Below, in pieces: positions 8,144 through 16,019 of a stretch of 46,804 bases of DNA (positions are counted from its first letter, which is position 1; every line of letters begins with the position of its first letter). The stretch comes from Thermus igniterrae ATCC 700962 (GTDB lineage: Bacteria; Deinococcota; Deinococci; Deinococcales; Thermaceae), in assembly GCF_000376265.1 (NCBI RefSeq), contig NZ_AQWU01000058.1, positions 1-46,804 of the forward strand, written 5' to 3'. The position numbers were made by a program, and so were the translations under genes. The notes below the pieces were generated by a model. It had not been told where the DNA came from, ran no database searches, and saw only the letters and a list, made by a program, of their open reading frames with translations.

Positions 8144-9406
8144 ATGTACAAGTGGCTGGACGAACGCCTAGACCTCTCGGGCCTCTACCACAAGGTCCTG
8201 CGCAAAGCCTTTCCCGTGCACCACTCCTTCTTCCTGGGGGAGATCACCCTCTTCGCCTTCGTGGTCCTGGTGCTCACGGGGATTTTCCTCACCCTCAACT
8301 ACGAGCCTTCCATCCGCGAGGTGAAGCTCCCCGACGGGCGTACGGTGCCCGCCGCCTACGCCAGCGTCCTCTACATTGACAGCCTCCCCTTCGGGGCGGT
8401 GATCCGGAGCCTGCACCACTGGTCGGCCCACGTGATGATCGCCGCCGCCTTTTTGCACATGCTGCGGATCCTCCTCTCGGGGGCTTACAAGAAGCCCCGG
8501 GAGCTCAACTACCTGGTGGGGCTTGGGCTTCTGGGCCTGGCGGTGGTGACCGCTTTTACCGGCTATGCCCTCCCCTACGACAACTACGCGGTCACCGCCA
8601 CCCGCATCGGCTACGGCATCGCCACCTCCATCCCCTGGATCGGCGGGGCCCTGGCCGACGTGATGTTCGGCGGGGAGTTCCCGGGGTCGGCCAAGTCCAT
8701 CCCCCGGCTCTTTAGCCTCCACGTCCTCTGGCTACCCCTCCTCCTCATGGGCCTCATCGGGCTCCACCTGGCCATCATGGTGAAGCAGAAGCACACCCAG
8801 CCCCGCTACGCGGAGCGGGTGGCCCCGGGGAAGATCCTGGGCGTGCCCATGTACCCCCAGCAGATGGTGATGATGGTCATCCTCTTCGCCCTTTACGTGG
8901 GCATCATGGCCATCATCGCCGGGGCCTTCCTGGCCCACCCCATTGAGGCCTTCGGGCCCCCCACCCCCCAGACCCCCGCGGTGAAGCCCGACTGGTACTT
9001 CCTCTGGCTCTATGGCCTCCTGCAGATCATCCCCTCTACCTGGGAGTTCCACCTCTTCGGCGCCACCATCGGGCCGGAGTTCATCGGCGGGGCGGTGGTG
9101 CCGGGGATTCTGGCCATTGTGGGCCTCCTCCTGCCCTTCGTGGACACCCGCAAGGACAAGATGCGCTACATGGAGCTCCCCTCGGAGCATCCCGTGCGCA
9201 CCAGCGTGATCCTGGCCCTCCTGGTCTTCTTCCTCATGAGCTCCCTGGCGGGCTACAAGATTGACTTCCAGCAGCAGGGCTCCATCCTGGGCAACAACGC
9301 CGTCCTCTGGACCCTGGTCCTGGGGGGCCCCCTGGTCACCTACCTGGTCTCCTACACCCTCCTGCGCATCTTCTACGGCAAGAAGCCCGAAAGGGAGGCC
9401 CTCTAG
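8144..9406 (+). CDS. fbcB: Cytochrome b of the bc complex
   Basis: The 420-residue polytopic cytochrome b is the quinol-oxidising core of the complex. The first haem-ligand helix reads RSLHHWSAHVMIAAAFLHML and the second LHVLWLPLLLMGLIGLHLAIM, giving two His pairs for the low- and high-potential haems. The Qo-site motif appears as PDWY (in KPDWYFLWLYGLLQI) in place of PEWY. The length covers the N-terminal b6-like part and the C-terminal subunit-IV-like part in one chain, plus extra C-terminal helices. It is the last gene of the operon and is followed by a strong terminator. Confidence 0.96.
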   Translation: MYKWLDERLDLSGLYHKVLRKAFPVHHSFFLGEITLFAFVVLVLTGIFLTLNYEPSIREVKLPDGRTVPAAYASVLYIDSLPFGAVIRSLHHWSAHVMIAAAFLHMLRILLSGAYKKPRELNYLVGLGLLGLAVVTAFTGYALPYDNYAVTATRIGYGIATSIPWIGGALADVMFGGEFPGSAKSIPRLFSLHVLWLPLLLMGLIGLHLAIMVKQKHTQPRYAERVAPGKILGVPMYPQQMVMMVILFALYVGIMAIIAGAFLAHPIEAFGPPTPQTPAVKPDWYFLWLYGLLQIIPSTWEFHLFGATIGPEFIGGAVVPGILAIVGLLLPFVDTRKDKMRYMELPSEHPVRTSVILALLVFFLMSSLAGYKIDFQQQGSILGNNAVLWTLVLGGPLVTYLVSYTLLRIFYGKKPEREAL

Positions 9407-9418
9407 CTCCAAAAGGTT

Positions 9419-9451
9419 CCGCCCCCGCCTTTAGGCGGGGGCGGGGCTTTT
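9419..9451 (+). terminator. Intrinsic terminator of the fbc operon
   Basis: A perfect 12-bp inverted repeat (9419-9430 with 9433-9444, two-base centre) is followed by GGCTTTT. It lies between convergent fbcB and rpsA. On the opposite strand the stem is followed by AACCTTTT, so it may also stop rpsA transcription. Confidence 0.85.
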
Positions 9452-9455
9452 AGGC

Positions 9456-11051
9456 TTACTTCTCCTCTTCCAGGCCCAGGCTTGCCAGGAGGTCGCCGTA
9501 GAGGTCGCCCAGCTTGACGCTGGTGCTGGCCGTGGGCACGGCGGAGGCGTCGTAGAGGTTGTACTCCGCCACAGCCCCGTACTCGTACTCCCGGCGCTCC
9601 TCACGGCGCGCCCCGGGCTTGCGCTTGCCGCGGGCCTCCTTGCCCTTGGCCCGGCGGGGACGCTCCTCTTCCGCCTTGGGAGGCGGCGGGGGAAGGAGGC
9701 GCTTGCGGGAGAGGGAGATGCGCTGCTCCACCGGGTCAATGTGGAGCACCACCACCTCCATCTCCTCTCCCTTCTTGAAGTGGGCCGCGGGGTTGTCCAC
9801 CCGCACGTGGTCCAGCTCGGAAACGTGGACCAGGCCCTCCATGCCGGGCTCCAGCTCCACGAAGACGCCGAACTCCGTCACCCCGGTGATGCGGCCCTTG
9901 ACCACGGTGCCCGGGGGGTACTTCTCCACCAGGAGCTGCCAGGGGTCGGGCTGGGTCTGCTTGAGGCCCAGGGAGAGGCGGCGCTCCGCGGGGTCCAACC
10001 GTAGGACCACGGCCTCCACCTCGTCCCCCTCCTTGACCACCTCGGAGGGATGCTTGGGCCGCTTGGTCCAGGAAAGCTCGGAGATGTGGATGAGCCCCTC
10101 GAGGCCGGGCTCCACCTCCACGAAGGCCCCGAAGGGGGTGAGGCCCACCACCCTCCCCCGGACCCGGGTGCCCACGGGGTACTTCTCCGCCACCGTGGTC
10201 CAGGGGTCGGGGATGAGGGCCTTGATGGAGAGGTTGACCCGCTCCTTGGCGGGGTCCACGGAAACCACCTGGGCCCGCACCTTCTGCCCCTTGTGGATGA
10301 CCTCCTTGGGGTGGCCGAAGCGGCCCCAGGTGATCTCGGAACGGTGCACCAGGCCGTCCACCGGGCCCAGGTTCACGAAGGCCCCGAACTCGGTGACGTC
10401 CACCACGGTGCCCTCCACCACCTGGCCGGGCTGTAGGCCTTGGAAGAAGGCCTCTTTGGCCCGCTTCTGCTCCTCCTCCAGCACCGCCCGGCGGGAGAGG
10501 AGGACCCGGGCCTTTTTGCGGTTAAATTCAATGATCTTGGCCAGGATCTGCCGGCCCACGTACTCGTCCAGGTTGGGGATGCGCCTGAGGTCCAGCTGCG
10601 AGGCGGGGATAAAGGCCTGGACGCCGTCCAGCTCCGCGACCACGCCCCCCTTGACCTTCTCCTTCACGGTGACGGTGACCGGCTCCCCCTTCTCGTAGAG
10701 CTCCTGGATGCGGTCCCAGTGCTCCGTGGCCTCCACCTTGCGGCGGGAGAGGAGGATCTGCCCGGTCTCCGGGTCCACCTTGAGGACCTGGACCCGCACC
10801 TCATCTCCCGGCTTGAGGAGGGCCTTGAGCTCCTCCTCGGAAAGGGGCTTCTCCGTGAGCTGGTTGAAGGGGATGATGCCTTCCGTCTTCGCGCCGATGT
10901 CTACCGCCACACCTTCGGAACCCACCAAGACCACTTTGCCCGTCAGGACCTGGCCGGGGCGCACGCGCTTCTCCAGGCGGGCCTCGGTCTCCTGCAGGGC
11001 CTCTTCCATGCTGAAGGTCTTTTCTGGGGTCTGGGTCGCCTTTTCTTCCAT
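9456..11051 (-). CDS. rpsA: 30S ribosomal protein S1
   Basis: The 531-residue protein binds mRNA and helps load it on the 30S subunit. Five S1 (OB-fold) domains can be counted, starting near residues 30 (RPGQVLTGKVV), 118 (GEPVTVTV), 200 (PGQVVEGTVVDV), 287 (GTRVRGRVV) and 372 (GTVVKGRITGV). They are followed by a basic Lys/Arg/Glu-rich stretch and an acidic C-terminus. Enterobacterial S1 has six domains. ATG 11051 is preceded by AAGGAGGAAAGAGG, a strong Shine-Dalgarno. The open frame continues upstream to 11243, but that part is leader. The gene stands alone, convergent with fbcB. Confidence 0.96.
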   Translation of the reverse strand: MEEKATQTPEKTFSMEEALQETEARLEKRVRPGQVLTGKVVLVGSEGVAVDIGAKTEGIIPFNQLTEKPLSEEELKALLKPGDEVRVQVLKVDPETGQILLSRRKVEATEHWDRIQELYEKGEPVTVTVKEKVKGGVVAELDGVQAFIPASQLDLRRIPNLDEYVGRQILAKIIEFNRKKARVLLSRRAVLEEEQKRAKEAFFQGLQPGQVVEGTVVDVTEFGAFVNLGPVDGLVHRSEITWGRFGHPKEVIHKGQKVRAQVVSVDPAKERVNLSIKALIPDPWTTVAEKYPVGTRVRGRVVGLTPFGAFVEVEPGLEGLIHISELSWTKRPKHPSEVVKEGDEVEAVVLRLDPAERRLSLGLKQTQPDPWQLLVEKYPPGTVVKGRITGVTEFGVFVELEPGMEGLVHVSELDHVRVDNPAAHFKKGEEMEVVVLHIDPVEQRISLSRKRLLPPPPPKAEEERPRRAKGKEARGKRKPGARREERREYEYGAVAEYNLYDASAVPTASTSVKLGDLYGDLLASLGLEEEK

Positions 11052-11213
11052 GCCGCCTCTTTCCTCCTTACACGCCTCCCTTGGGGGGGCGGGCGCCTTT
11101 GGCGCAGGGGTCCACACGAAAAGGAGGGGGAGAACCCTCACTCCCCGCTTCCGCGTGAACCGGCCCCGAAGGGCATACCCTTCCTTTATACCACGGGGGG
11201 TGCTCCTTGCCAA
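11052..11213 (-). promoter_or_regulatory. rpsA promoter and structured 5' leader
   Basis: On the minus strand TTGGCA (11213-11208), 17 bp, TATAAA (11190-11185) form a near-consensus promoter. The start near 11178 leaves a leader of about 125 nt. It contains GGGGAG/CTCCCC with an eight-base loop (about 11120-11145) and GGCGC/GCGCC with a three-base loop (11105-11093), before the Shine-Dalgarno. The leader could carry S1 autoregulation, as known for rpsA in E. coli. This is inference. Confidence 0.7.
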
Positions 11214-11240
11214 GGGGCACCGGGCCTCTGGAGGGCGGGG

Positions 11241-11252
11241 CATAATGGTCCC
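11241..11252 (+). promoter_or_regulatory. Leaderless-type promoter of M20 peptidase gene
   Basis: CATAAT at 11241-11246 is followed by six bases and ATG 11253. No Shine-Dalgarno is present. It lies back to back with the rpsA promoter, whose -35 box ends at 11213. Confidence 0.5.
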
Positions 11253-12368
11253 ATGGAAACCCTGGAGTGGGCCAAGAGCAGGTTGCCCGATTTCTTAAAG
11301 GACCTCGAGGCCTTTGTGCGCCGCGAGTCGCCCTCGGGGGACCAAAAGGGTCTGGAGGCGGCAGCCGCCTTCCTGGAAGAGGCCTTCGGTCCCCTCTCCG
11401 GCCGCCTCTCCCGCAAGGACACCCCCAGGGGGCCCGTGCTCCTCCTGAAGCGGGAGGGGGAAGGGGCCCCGATCCTCGTCCTCTGCCACTACGACACCGT
11501 GCACCCCAAGGGGAGCTTCCCCGAGCCCTTCCAGGTGGCCCGGGACCGGGCGGTGGGCCCCGGGGTCTACGACATGAAGGGGGGGATCATCGCCCTCCTC
11601 TACGCCCTGCGCCACGCGGAGGCCACGGGAAGGAGGCTTCCTCCTCTAGAGGTCCTCTTCACCCCCGACGAGGAGGTGGGCTCCCCGGAAAGCCGCCCCC
11701 TCATTGAGGCCGCGGCCAAGAAGGCCCGGGCGGCCTTGGTCCTCGAGCCCCCCACCGCCGAGGGGGACCTGAAGGTGGCCCGCAAAGGGGTGGGGCTCTA
11801 CCGCCTCAAGGCCCTGGGCAAGGCGGCCCACCAGGGGGTGGAGCCGGAGAAGGGGGTGAACGCCATCTTAGAGCTCGCCCACCAGCTCCTGCGGGTGGCG
11901 GCCCTGGAGGACCGGGAAAAGGGCACCACCCTGGGCCCCAACGTGGTGCGGGGCGGCACGGTGAGCAACGTGGTGGCCGAGGAGGCCTGGGTGGAGATAG
12001 ACCTCAGGGCCTGGACCCTGGAGGAGGCCCGGCGGGTGGAGGAGGCCCTGAAGGCCCTCACCCCCGTCCTCCCAGGAGCCCGGCTGGAGCTTTCCGGGGG
12101 GCTCAACCGCCCCCCCATGGAGCCCACCCCAGAAAGCCTGGCCCTTTTTGAAAAGGCCCGGACCATCGGCGAGGCCCTGGGGCTCACCCTGCGCCCGGGC
12201 CGGGTGGGCGGGGGTTCGGACGGCAACTTCACCGCCGCCTTAGGGGTGCCCACCCTGGACGGCCTGGGGCTTTTCGGGGGGGATGCCCACCAGCGCACGG
12301 AGTACGTGGTGGTCTCGGAGATCCCCCGGCGGGTGGCGCTCCTCGCCGAGCTCCTCCATGCCCTATGA
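11253..12368 (+). CDS. M20 family metallopeptidase (glutamate carboxypeptidase-like)
   Basis: The 371-residue zinc-dependent amidohydrolase resembles the carboxypeptidase G2 branch of family M20. Metal and catalytic residues are visible: HYDTVHPKG (His and Asp ligands), the bridging Asp in GVYDMKGG, the catalytic and ligand Glu pair in TPDEEVGSPES, Glu in LEPPTAEG, and the last His in GGDAHQRTEY. A dimerisation domain with KAAHQGVEPEKGVNA is inserted in the middle. There is no signal peptide, so it is cytoplasmic. It probably removes C-terminal or acyl-linked amino acids from peptides, and the natural substrate is unknown. The stop overlaps the next start (ATGA). Confidence 0.88.
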   Translation: METLEWAKSRLPDFLKDLEAFVRRESPSGDQKGLEAAAAFLEEAFGPLSGRLSRKDTPRGPVLLLKREGEGAPILVLCHYDTVHPKGSFPEPFQVARDRAVGPGVYDMKGGIIALLYALRHAEATGRRLPPLEVLFTPDEEVGSPESRPLIEAAAKKARAALVLEPPTAEGDLKVARKGVGLYRLKALGKAAHQGVEPEKGVNAILELAHQLLRVAALEDREKGTTLGPNVVRGGTVSNVVAEEAWVEIDLRAWTLEEARRVEEALKALTPVLPGARLELSGGLNRPPMEPTPESLALFEKARTIGEALGLTLRPGRVGGGSDGNFTAALGVPTLDGLGLFGGDAHQRTEYVVVSEIPRRVALLAELLHAL

Positions 12369-12841
12369 GCCTTTCCCCTTCTGCAGCCAAGGTGCAACGG
12401 GCCCTGGAGGCCCGGGGATACGGGCACCTGCGGGTGGTGGAGCTGGAGGCCTCCACCCGCACCGCCCCGGAAGCGGCCCGGGCCGTGGGGGCGGAGGTGG
12501 GCCAGATTGTGAAGAGCCTGGTGTTCGTGGGAGCCCGGGGGGCCTACCTCTTCCTGGTGAGCGGCAAGAACCGCCTGGACCTGGGCAAGGCGGAAGGCCT
12601 GGTGGGGGAGGCCCTGCGCCCGGCCACGCCCGAGGAGGTGCGGGCCCTCACCGGCTTCGCCATCGGCGGGGTGCCCCCCGTGGGCCACGCCACCCCCCTG
12701 CGGGCCTTCCTGGACGAGGACCTGCTGGCCTACCCCCGGCTGTTTGCGGCGGCGGGCACCCCGAGAGCCCTCTTCCCCCTGACCCCCGAAGAGCTCCTGG
12801 GCCTCACGGGGGCCCAGGTGGCAGACCTGAAGGAGGCCTAG
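12365..12841 (+). CDS. YbaK/ProX-type aminoacyl-tRNA deacylase
   Basis: The 158-residue protein belongs to the YbaK/EbsC family that hydrolyses mischarged tRNAs in trans (for example Cys- or Ala-tRNA-Pro). Family signs are the N-terminal STRTAPEAARAVGAEVGQIVKSL with the catalytic Lys, then YLFLVSGKNRLDL, and the C-terminal FAIGGVPPVGHATPLRAFLDEDLL. It overlaps the M20 gene by four bases, so it is translationally coupled. Whether it edits Cys-tRNA or another species cannot be told from sequence alone. Confidence 0.9.
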   Translation: MSLSPSAAKVQRALEARGYGHLRVVELEASTRTAPEAARAVGAEVGQIVKSLVFVGARGAYLFLVSGKNRLDLGKAEGLVGEALRPATPEEVRALTGFAIGGVPPVGHATPLRAFLDEDLLAYPRLFAAAGTPRALFPLTPEELLGLTGAQVADLKEA

Positions 12842-12842
12842 G

Positions 12843-13121
12843 GTGTGGCCCTTCCGCAAGGACCCCCACGTGAAGCCGGAAGGCCCCATGGCCTTCCGGG
12901 TGCGGGTACGCACGAAAAGCGGGGAGGTGGTGGAGCTCAGGCTTTCCAAAAGCATGGAGATCAGCCCCACGGAGGGGGGGTACTACGTGCGCAAGGAGAT
13001 CGTGGCCCCCAGGAGCCTGGACCGGGCGGTGCTGGAGATCTGGTTTGACCGTGGCTACCGCCCGGTGCGCAAGCAGGTGGAGGGCGGGGAGCTCGTCCCC
13101 ATCCGGGAGTGGACGGGCTAG
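12843..13121 (+). CDS. Small conserved-looking protein, unknown function
   Basis: This 92-residue protein starts at GTG 12843, one base after the preceding stop. It is soluble and beta-rich, with many Arg/Lys (MWPFRKDPHVKP, FRVRVRTKSGEVVELRLSKS, YYVRKEIVAPRSLDRAVLEIWFDRGYRPVRKQVEGGELVPI). No signal peptide or membrane segment is seen. The tight spacing places it in the same transcript as the deacylase. I do not recognise the family. Its stop codon lies in the -10 box of the next gene. Confidence 0.7.
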   Translation: MWPFRKDPHVKPEGPMAFRVRVRTKSGEVVELRLSKSMEISPTEGGYYVRKEIVAPRSLDRAVLEIWFDRGYRPVRKQVEGGELVPIREWTG

Positions 13122-13130
13122 AATGAGGCC
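13119..13130 (+). promoter_or_regulatory. Leaderless-type promoter inside the preceding stop codon
   Basis: TAGAAT at 13119-13124, whose first three bases are the upstream stop codon, is followed by six bases and ATG 13131. No Shine-Dalgarno is seen. Confidence 0.45.
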
Positions 13131-13415
13131 ATGGAAAAGGCGCTTCTCCTCTTGGGCCTCCTGCTCATGCTCTACAACGTCCTCTATGGCTTCCGGCTGA
13201 AGCGGGCCATCCCTGGCGGGGTCATGGGGGAAAGGGGCGGGCAGATGCTTTTCCTCATCGTCTTCTTCGCCCTGGGCTACCTGGGGGTGCTCCTCCTCAC
13301 CTGGCAGGAGCCTTCCAGCCTCCTCCTCCTGCTCCTGGCCCTCATCCTCCTCCTGGGCGCGGTCTTCGTCTACCTGGTCCTGCGCCTGGTGGACGCCATC
13401 GTGGCCTCCCTCTAG
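13131..13415 (+). CDS. Small integral membrane protein, unknown function
   Basis: The 94-residue protein has three likely membrane helices: about 4-20 (ALLLLGLLLMLYNVLYGF), 38-58 (MLFLIVFFALGYLGVLLLTW) and 61-84 (SSLLLLLLALILLLGAVFVYLVL). A short basic loop follows the first helix. No catalytic motif is visible. It has its own possible leaderless promoter and is followed three bases later by another small gene. The family is not recognised. Confidence 0.75.
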   Translation: MEKALLLLGLLLMLYNVLYGFRLKRAIPGGVMGERGGQMLFLIVFFALGYLGVLLLTWQEPSSLLLLLLALILLLGAVFVYLVLRLVDAIVASL

Positions 13416-13418
13416 CCT

Positions 13419-13817
13419 ATGGTCTTCCGCCGCAACCCCAACCCTCCCGAAGGCGACTGGAAGCCCTCCCCGGAGGAGTGGCGGGTCTACAGCCTCTGCG
13501 ATGGACGGCGCACCGAGGAGGAGGTGGTGCGGGAAAGCGGCCTGGGGGAGGAGGCCTACCGGATCCTGGCCAGCCTGCTCCGGCGGGGCCTGCTCCTGCC
13601 GGTGGAAGGGCCCAAGGAGCTCTGCCAGAGGCTGGCTGAACTCCTCAAGGCCCGGCTTGGCCCCCGGGCCGAGCCCTTCGTGCGGCGCCTCGAGGCCTGC
13701 GAAAGCCGGGAGAGCCTGGAGGAGGAGGCCCTGCGCGTGGCCCTCAAGGTCAAGCTCACCCTGGACCGCAAGACGGGGGAGGAGCTGGAACGCCGGGTGC
13801 GGGAGCTCTTCCGCTAA
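13419..13817 (+). CDS. Small winged-helix-like protein, unknown function
   Basis: The 132-residue soluble protein has an N-terminal segment (about 20-60: WRVYSLCDGRRTEEEVVRES, then AYRILASLLRRGLLLPVEG) that resembles the helix-turn-helix found after PATAN/DUF4388 domains, where DGRRT...EV precedes a short wing. The C-terminal half is helical and charged, ending LTLDRKTGEELERRVRELF. The PATAN-type protein encoded at 15182-15964 has a similar helix-turn-helix half (EGRRIAEVLL). Any common role is inference. It ends seven bases before the convergent symporter gene. Confidence 0.65.
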   Translation: MVFRRNPNPPEGDWKPSPEEWRVYSLCDGRRTEEEVVRESGLGEEAYRILASLLRRGLLLPVEGPKELCQRLAELLKARLGPRAEPFVRRLEACESRESLEEEALRVALKVKLTLDRKTGEELERRVRELFR

Positions 13818-13823
13818 GGGGCC

Positions 13824-15179
13824 CTAGCGGGGGGGCACCCAGGGCTCGCCGCGGAAGAAGCCGTAGGTGAGCCGGGCCACCACCGGCCCCAGGAGGACCA
13901 GCCCCAGGAGGTTGGGGATGGCCATGAGGCCGTTCAGGGTGTCCGAGATGGCCAAGAAGGCCTCGAGGCCCCCCAGGGGCCCCACGAAGGCCAAGACGGT
14001 GAAGGTGAGGCGGTAGGGCCAGCGCATCCCCTCCCCAAAGAGGAAGGCCGCGGCTTCCTCCCCGTAAAACCCCCAGGAGACCATGGTCCCAAGGGCGAAC
14101 ACGGCCACGGTGAGGGCCAGGACCACCGCCCCCAGGGGATGGGCCTGGAAGAGGGCCTGGGCGGCCTCGGCCGCGCTCCCCCCATCACGCCAAAGCCCGG
14201 AGGCGATGAAGGTGAGGGCGGTGAGGCTGGTGACCAGAAAGCTCACGAACATCTCCGTGACCCCCCAGAACCCCTGGCGCACCGGGTGGTCCACCTGGGC
14301 CTGGGCGTGGGCGATGGGGGCCGAGCCAAGCCCGGCCTCGTTGGCGAAGATGCCCCGGCCCAGGCCGGCGTTGATGGCCGCGTACAGGCTGTAGCCCGCG
14401 GCCCCGCCCAGGGCGGCCTCCGGGCTGAAGGCCGCCTGGAAGACCAGGAGGAGGGCCTCGGGGATTTTGGCCCCGTAGAGCACCAGAAGGGGCCCCACCG
14501 CCACCAGGAAGAGGAGGAGCTTAAGGGGCACCACCACCTGGGCAAACCGGGCCACCCGCACGATGCCCCCGCCCAGGACCACCCCCACCAGGAGGGCCAG
14601 GAAAAGCCCCACCAAAGCCGGGGGAGCCCCCAAGGGAGCCAAGGCCCCGCCCACCGCCCCGGCCTGGGCCAGGTTGCCGATGCCGAAGGCTGCCAGCGCG
14701 GCGAAGAAGGCGAAGAGGCAGGCCAGGAAGCGGAAACGGGGTAGCCCCCGGGCCAGGTAGTACATGGGCCCGCCGGACACAGAACCATCGGCGAAGCGGC
14801 GGCGGAAGTGGACCGCCAGGGTAGCCTCGGCGAACTTGCTCCCCGTGCCGAAGAAGTAGCCGAGCCACATCCAAAACACCGCCCCCGGCCCTCCCACCAG
14901 GACCGCCGCCAGCATGCCCAGGAGGTGGCCGGTGCCCACGGTGGCCGAGAGGGCCACCATGGTGGCCTGGAAGGGGGTAATCTGGCCGCCAAACCCGTAG
15001 GCCCGCTCCCGCAGGGCCCCGAAGGTCTCGCTGAAGGAGACCCTGAGCATGCGGAAGGGGGCGCTAAACCAGCGTATTTGGAAAATAACCAGATAAGCCC
15101 CCACCAGCAGGAAGACCAGCTTCATGGGGAAGCCGTAGACCACTTGGTTTAGATACTCGTTCAGGGTCAGGATATCCAT
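13824..15179 (-). CDS. Sodium/alanine symporter family protein (AGCS)
   Basis: The 451-residue polytopic membrane protein belongs to the alanine or glycine:cation symporter family, which imports small neutral amino acids with Na+. Features are about 10-11 hydrophobic helices, the N-terminal FRMLRVSFSETFGALRER, and the substrate-region motifs ALSATVGTGHLLGM and GGPMYYLARGLP. ATG 15179 is preceded by GGAGG about 15 bases upstream and lies two bases after the stop of the DUF4388 gene, so the two are an operon. AGCS proteins usually have VGTGN, and the His in VGTGH is a difference at a substrate-lining position. Confidence 0.9.
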   Translation of the reverse strand: MDILTLNEYLNQVVYGFPMKLVFLLVGAYLVIFQIRWFSAPFRMLRVSFSETFGALRERAYGFGGQITPFQATMVALSATVGTGHLLGMLAAVLVGGPGAVFWMWLGYFFGTGSKFAEATLAVHFRRRFADGSVSGGPMYYLARGLPRFRFLACLFAFFAALAAFGIGNLAQAGAVGGALAPLGAPPALVGLFLALLVGVVLGGGIVRVARFAQVVVPLKLLLFLVAVGPLLVLYGAKIPEALLLVFQAAFSPEAALGGAAGYSLYAAINAGLGRGIFANEAGLGSAPIAHAQAQVDHPVRQGFWGVTEMFVSFLVTSLTALTFIASGLWRDGGSAAEAAQALFQAHPLGAVVLALTVAVFALGTMVSWGFYGEEAAAFLFGEGMRWPYRLTFTVLAFVGPLGGLEAFLAISDTLNGLMAIPNLLGLVLLGPVVARLTYGFFRGEPWVPPR

Positions 15180-15181
15180 GG

Positions 15182-15964
15182 CTATACCTCCGGCACCACC
15201 TCCACTTTGTCGCCCCGCCTGAGGCGCAGGCGCCTGAGATCCTCCTCCAGAAGACCCAGCCGCCCCGGGATGTTGGGCCGGGGACGTACCTCCATCCGCG
15301 TCCCCGGAGGGGTGAGCCGCAGGCCAAACCCGTGGCGGATGGCCCGGGCCCACTCGGCGTAAAGGGCCTCGTCCACGTAGGCCACCCCAGAACCCGGTCC
15401 GTAGATGGGGAGGACCAGAAGGCTCACCGGAGGCACCTGCACCAGGGGAACCGCCTCCAGGGCCCCCACCTGGAGCAGGGTGTGCAGGATGCGGGCCAGG
15501 CGCAACACCCCCGGGGCCAGGAGCACCTCGGCGATGCGCCGGCCCTCCACCTGGGCCAAGACCCGGATGGCCTCGGGACCCAGCTCCACCTCTCCCCCCC
15601 CAGGGGGAAGGCGCAGGACATACCCCCAGTCCGTGGGCAGGGAGAGGCTTTGCCAGACCGCCTGGGCCTCGGCCAGGCGGGCGGGCACAGCCAACCCCCC
15701 GAGGAGGGTGGTGTGGGGCGGCAGGGTTTCGGGCTCAAAGGCGAAGGGGGCCCGCTTAAGCCCCGCCAGGAGGTCCAGGGCCTCCTCCCCCTCCAAGGCC
15801 CTGTCCCCCGCGTGCACCCGGGCGTGGACCACCTGGCCCCCCCGCAAAAAGACCTCCCCCTCCAGGTGGGGGGAGCGGATGGAAAGCCGCCCGGTGCGGC
15901 CCGCGCTCATCAGGGCGCCCACCAGGGCAGGAAAAGGGAACTCCGCAAGGTTGCCCTCCAGCAT
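15182..15964 (-). CDS. PATAN/DUF4388 domain protein
   Basis: The 260-residue cytoplasmic protein has an N-terminal PATAN (DUF4388) domain (about 1-95: GNLAEFPFPALVGALMSAGR, TGRLSIRSPHLEGEVFLRGG, QVVHARV). In other bacteria this domain is found in signalling and gliding or twitching regulators. A helix-turn-helix-like middle part follows (LAQVEGRRIAEVLLAPGVLRL), then a beta-rich C-terminus (RLRLRRGDKVEVVPEV). A TTG/ATG a few codons upstream is possible, but ATG 15964 sits eight bases after TAAAAC and fits a leaderless start. It is cotranscribed with the AGCS symporter. Confidence 0.75.
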   Translation of the reverse strand: MLEGNLAEFPFPALVGALMSAGRTGRLSIRSPHLEGEVFLRGGQVVHARVHAGDRALEGEEALDLLAGLKRAPFAFEPETLPPHTTLLGGLAVPARLAEAQAVWQSLSLPTDWGYVLRLPPGGGEVELGPEAIRVLAQVEGRRIAEVLLAPGVLRLARILHTLLQVGALEAVPLVQVPPVSLLVLPIYGPGSGVAYVDEALYAEWARAIRHGFGLRLTPPGTRMEVRPRPNIPGRLGLLEEDLRRLRLRRGDKVEVVPEV

Positions 15965-16019
15965 TCCCCCCCGTTTTACCATGCCGCCCTCCGGGCGTCC
16001 AGGCCGGGTATGCTGGGGC
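15965..16019. promoter_or_regulatory. Divergent pair of leaderless-type promoters
   Basis: Leftward: TAAAAC at 15978-15973, eight bases before ATG 15964. Rightward: TATGCT at 16009-16014, five bases before ATG 16020. The whole intergenic region is only 55 bp, so both messages would begin at or very near their start codons. Confidence 0.45.

Noticed and set aside
10440-11252. Frame extending the first M20 peptidase upstream over rpsA
   Set aside because: It is antisense to rpsA and has no family similarity; the real start is ATG 11253 with its own promoter.
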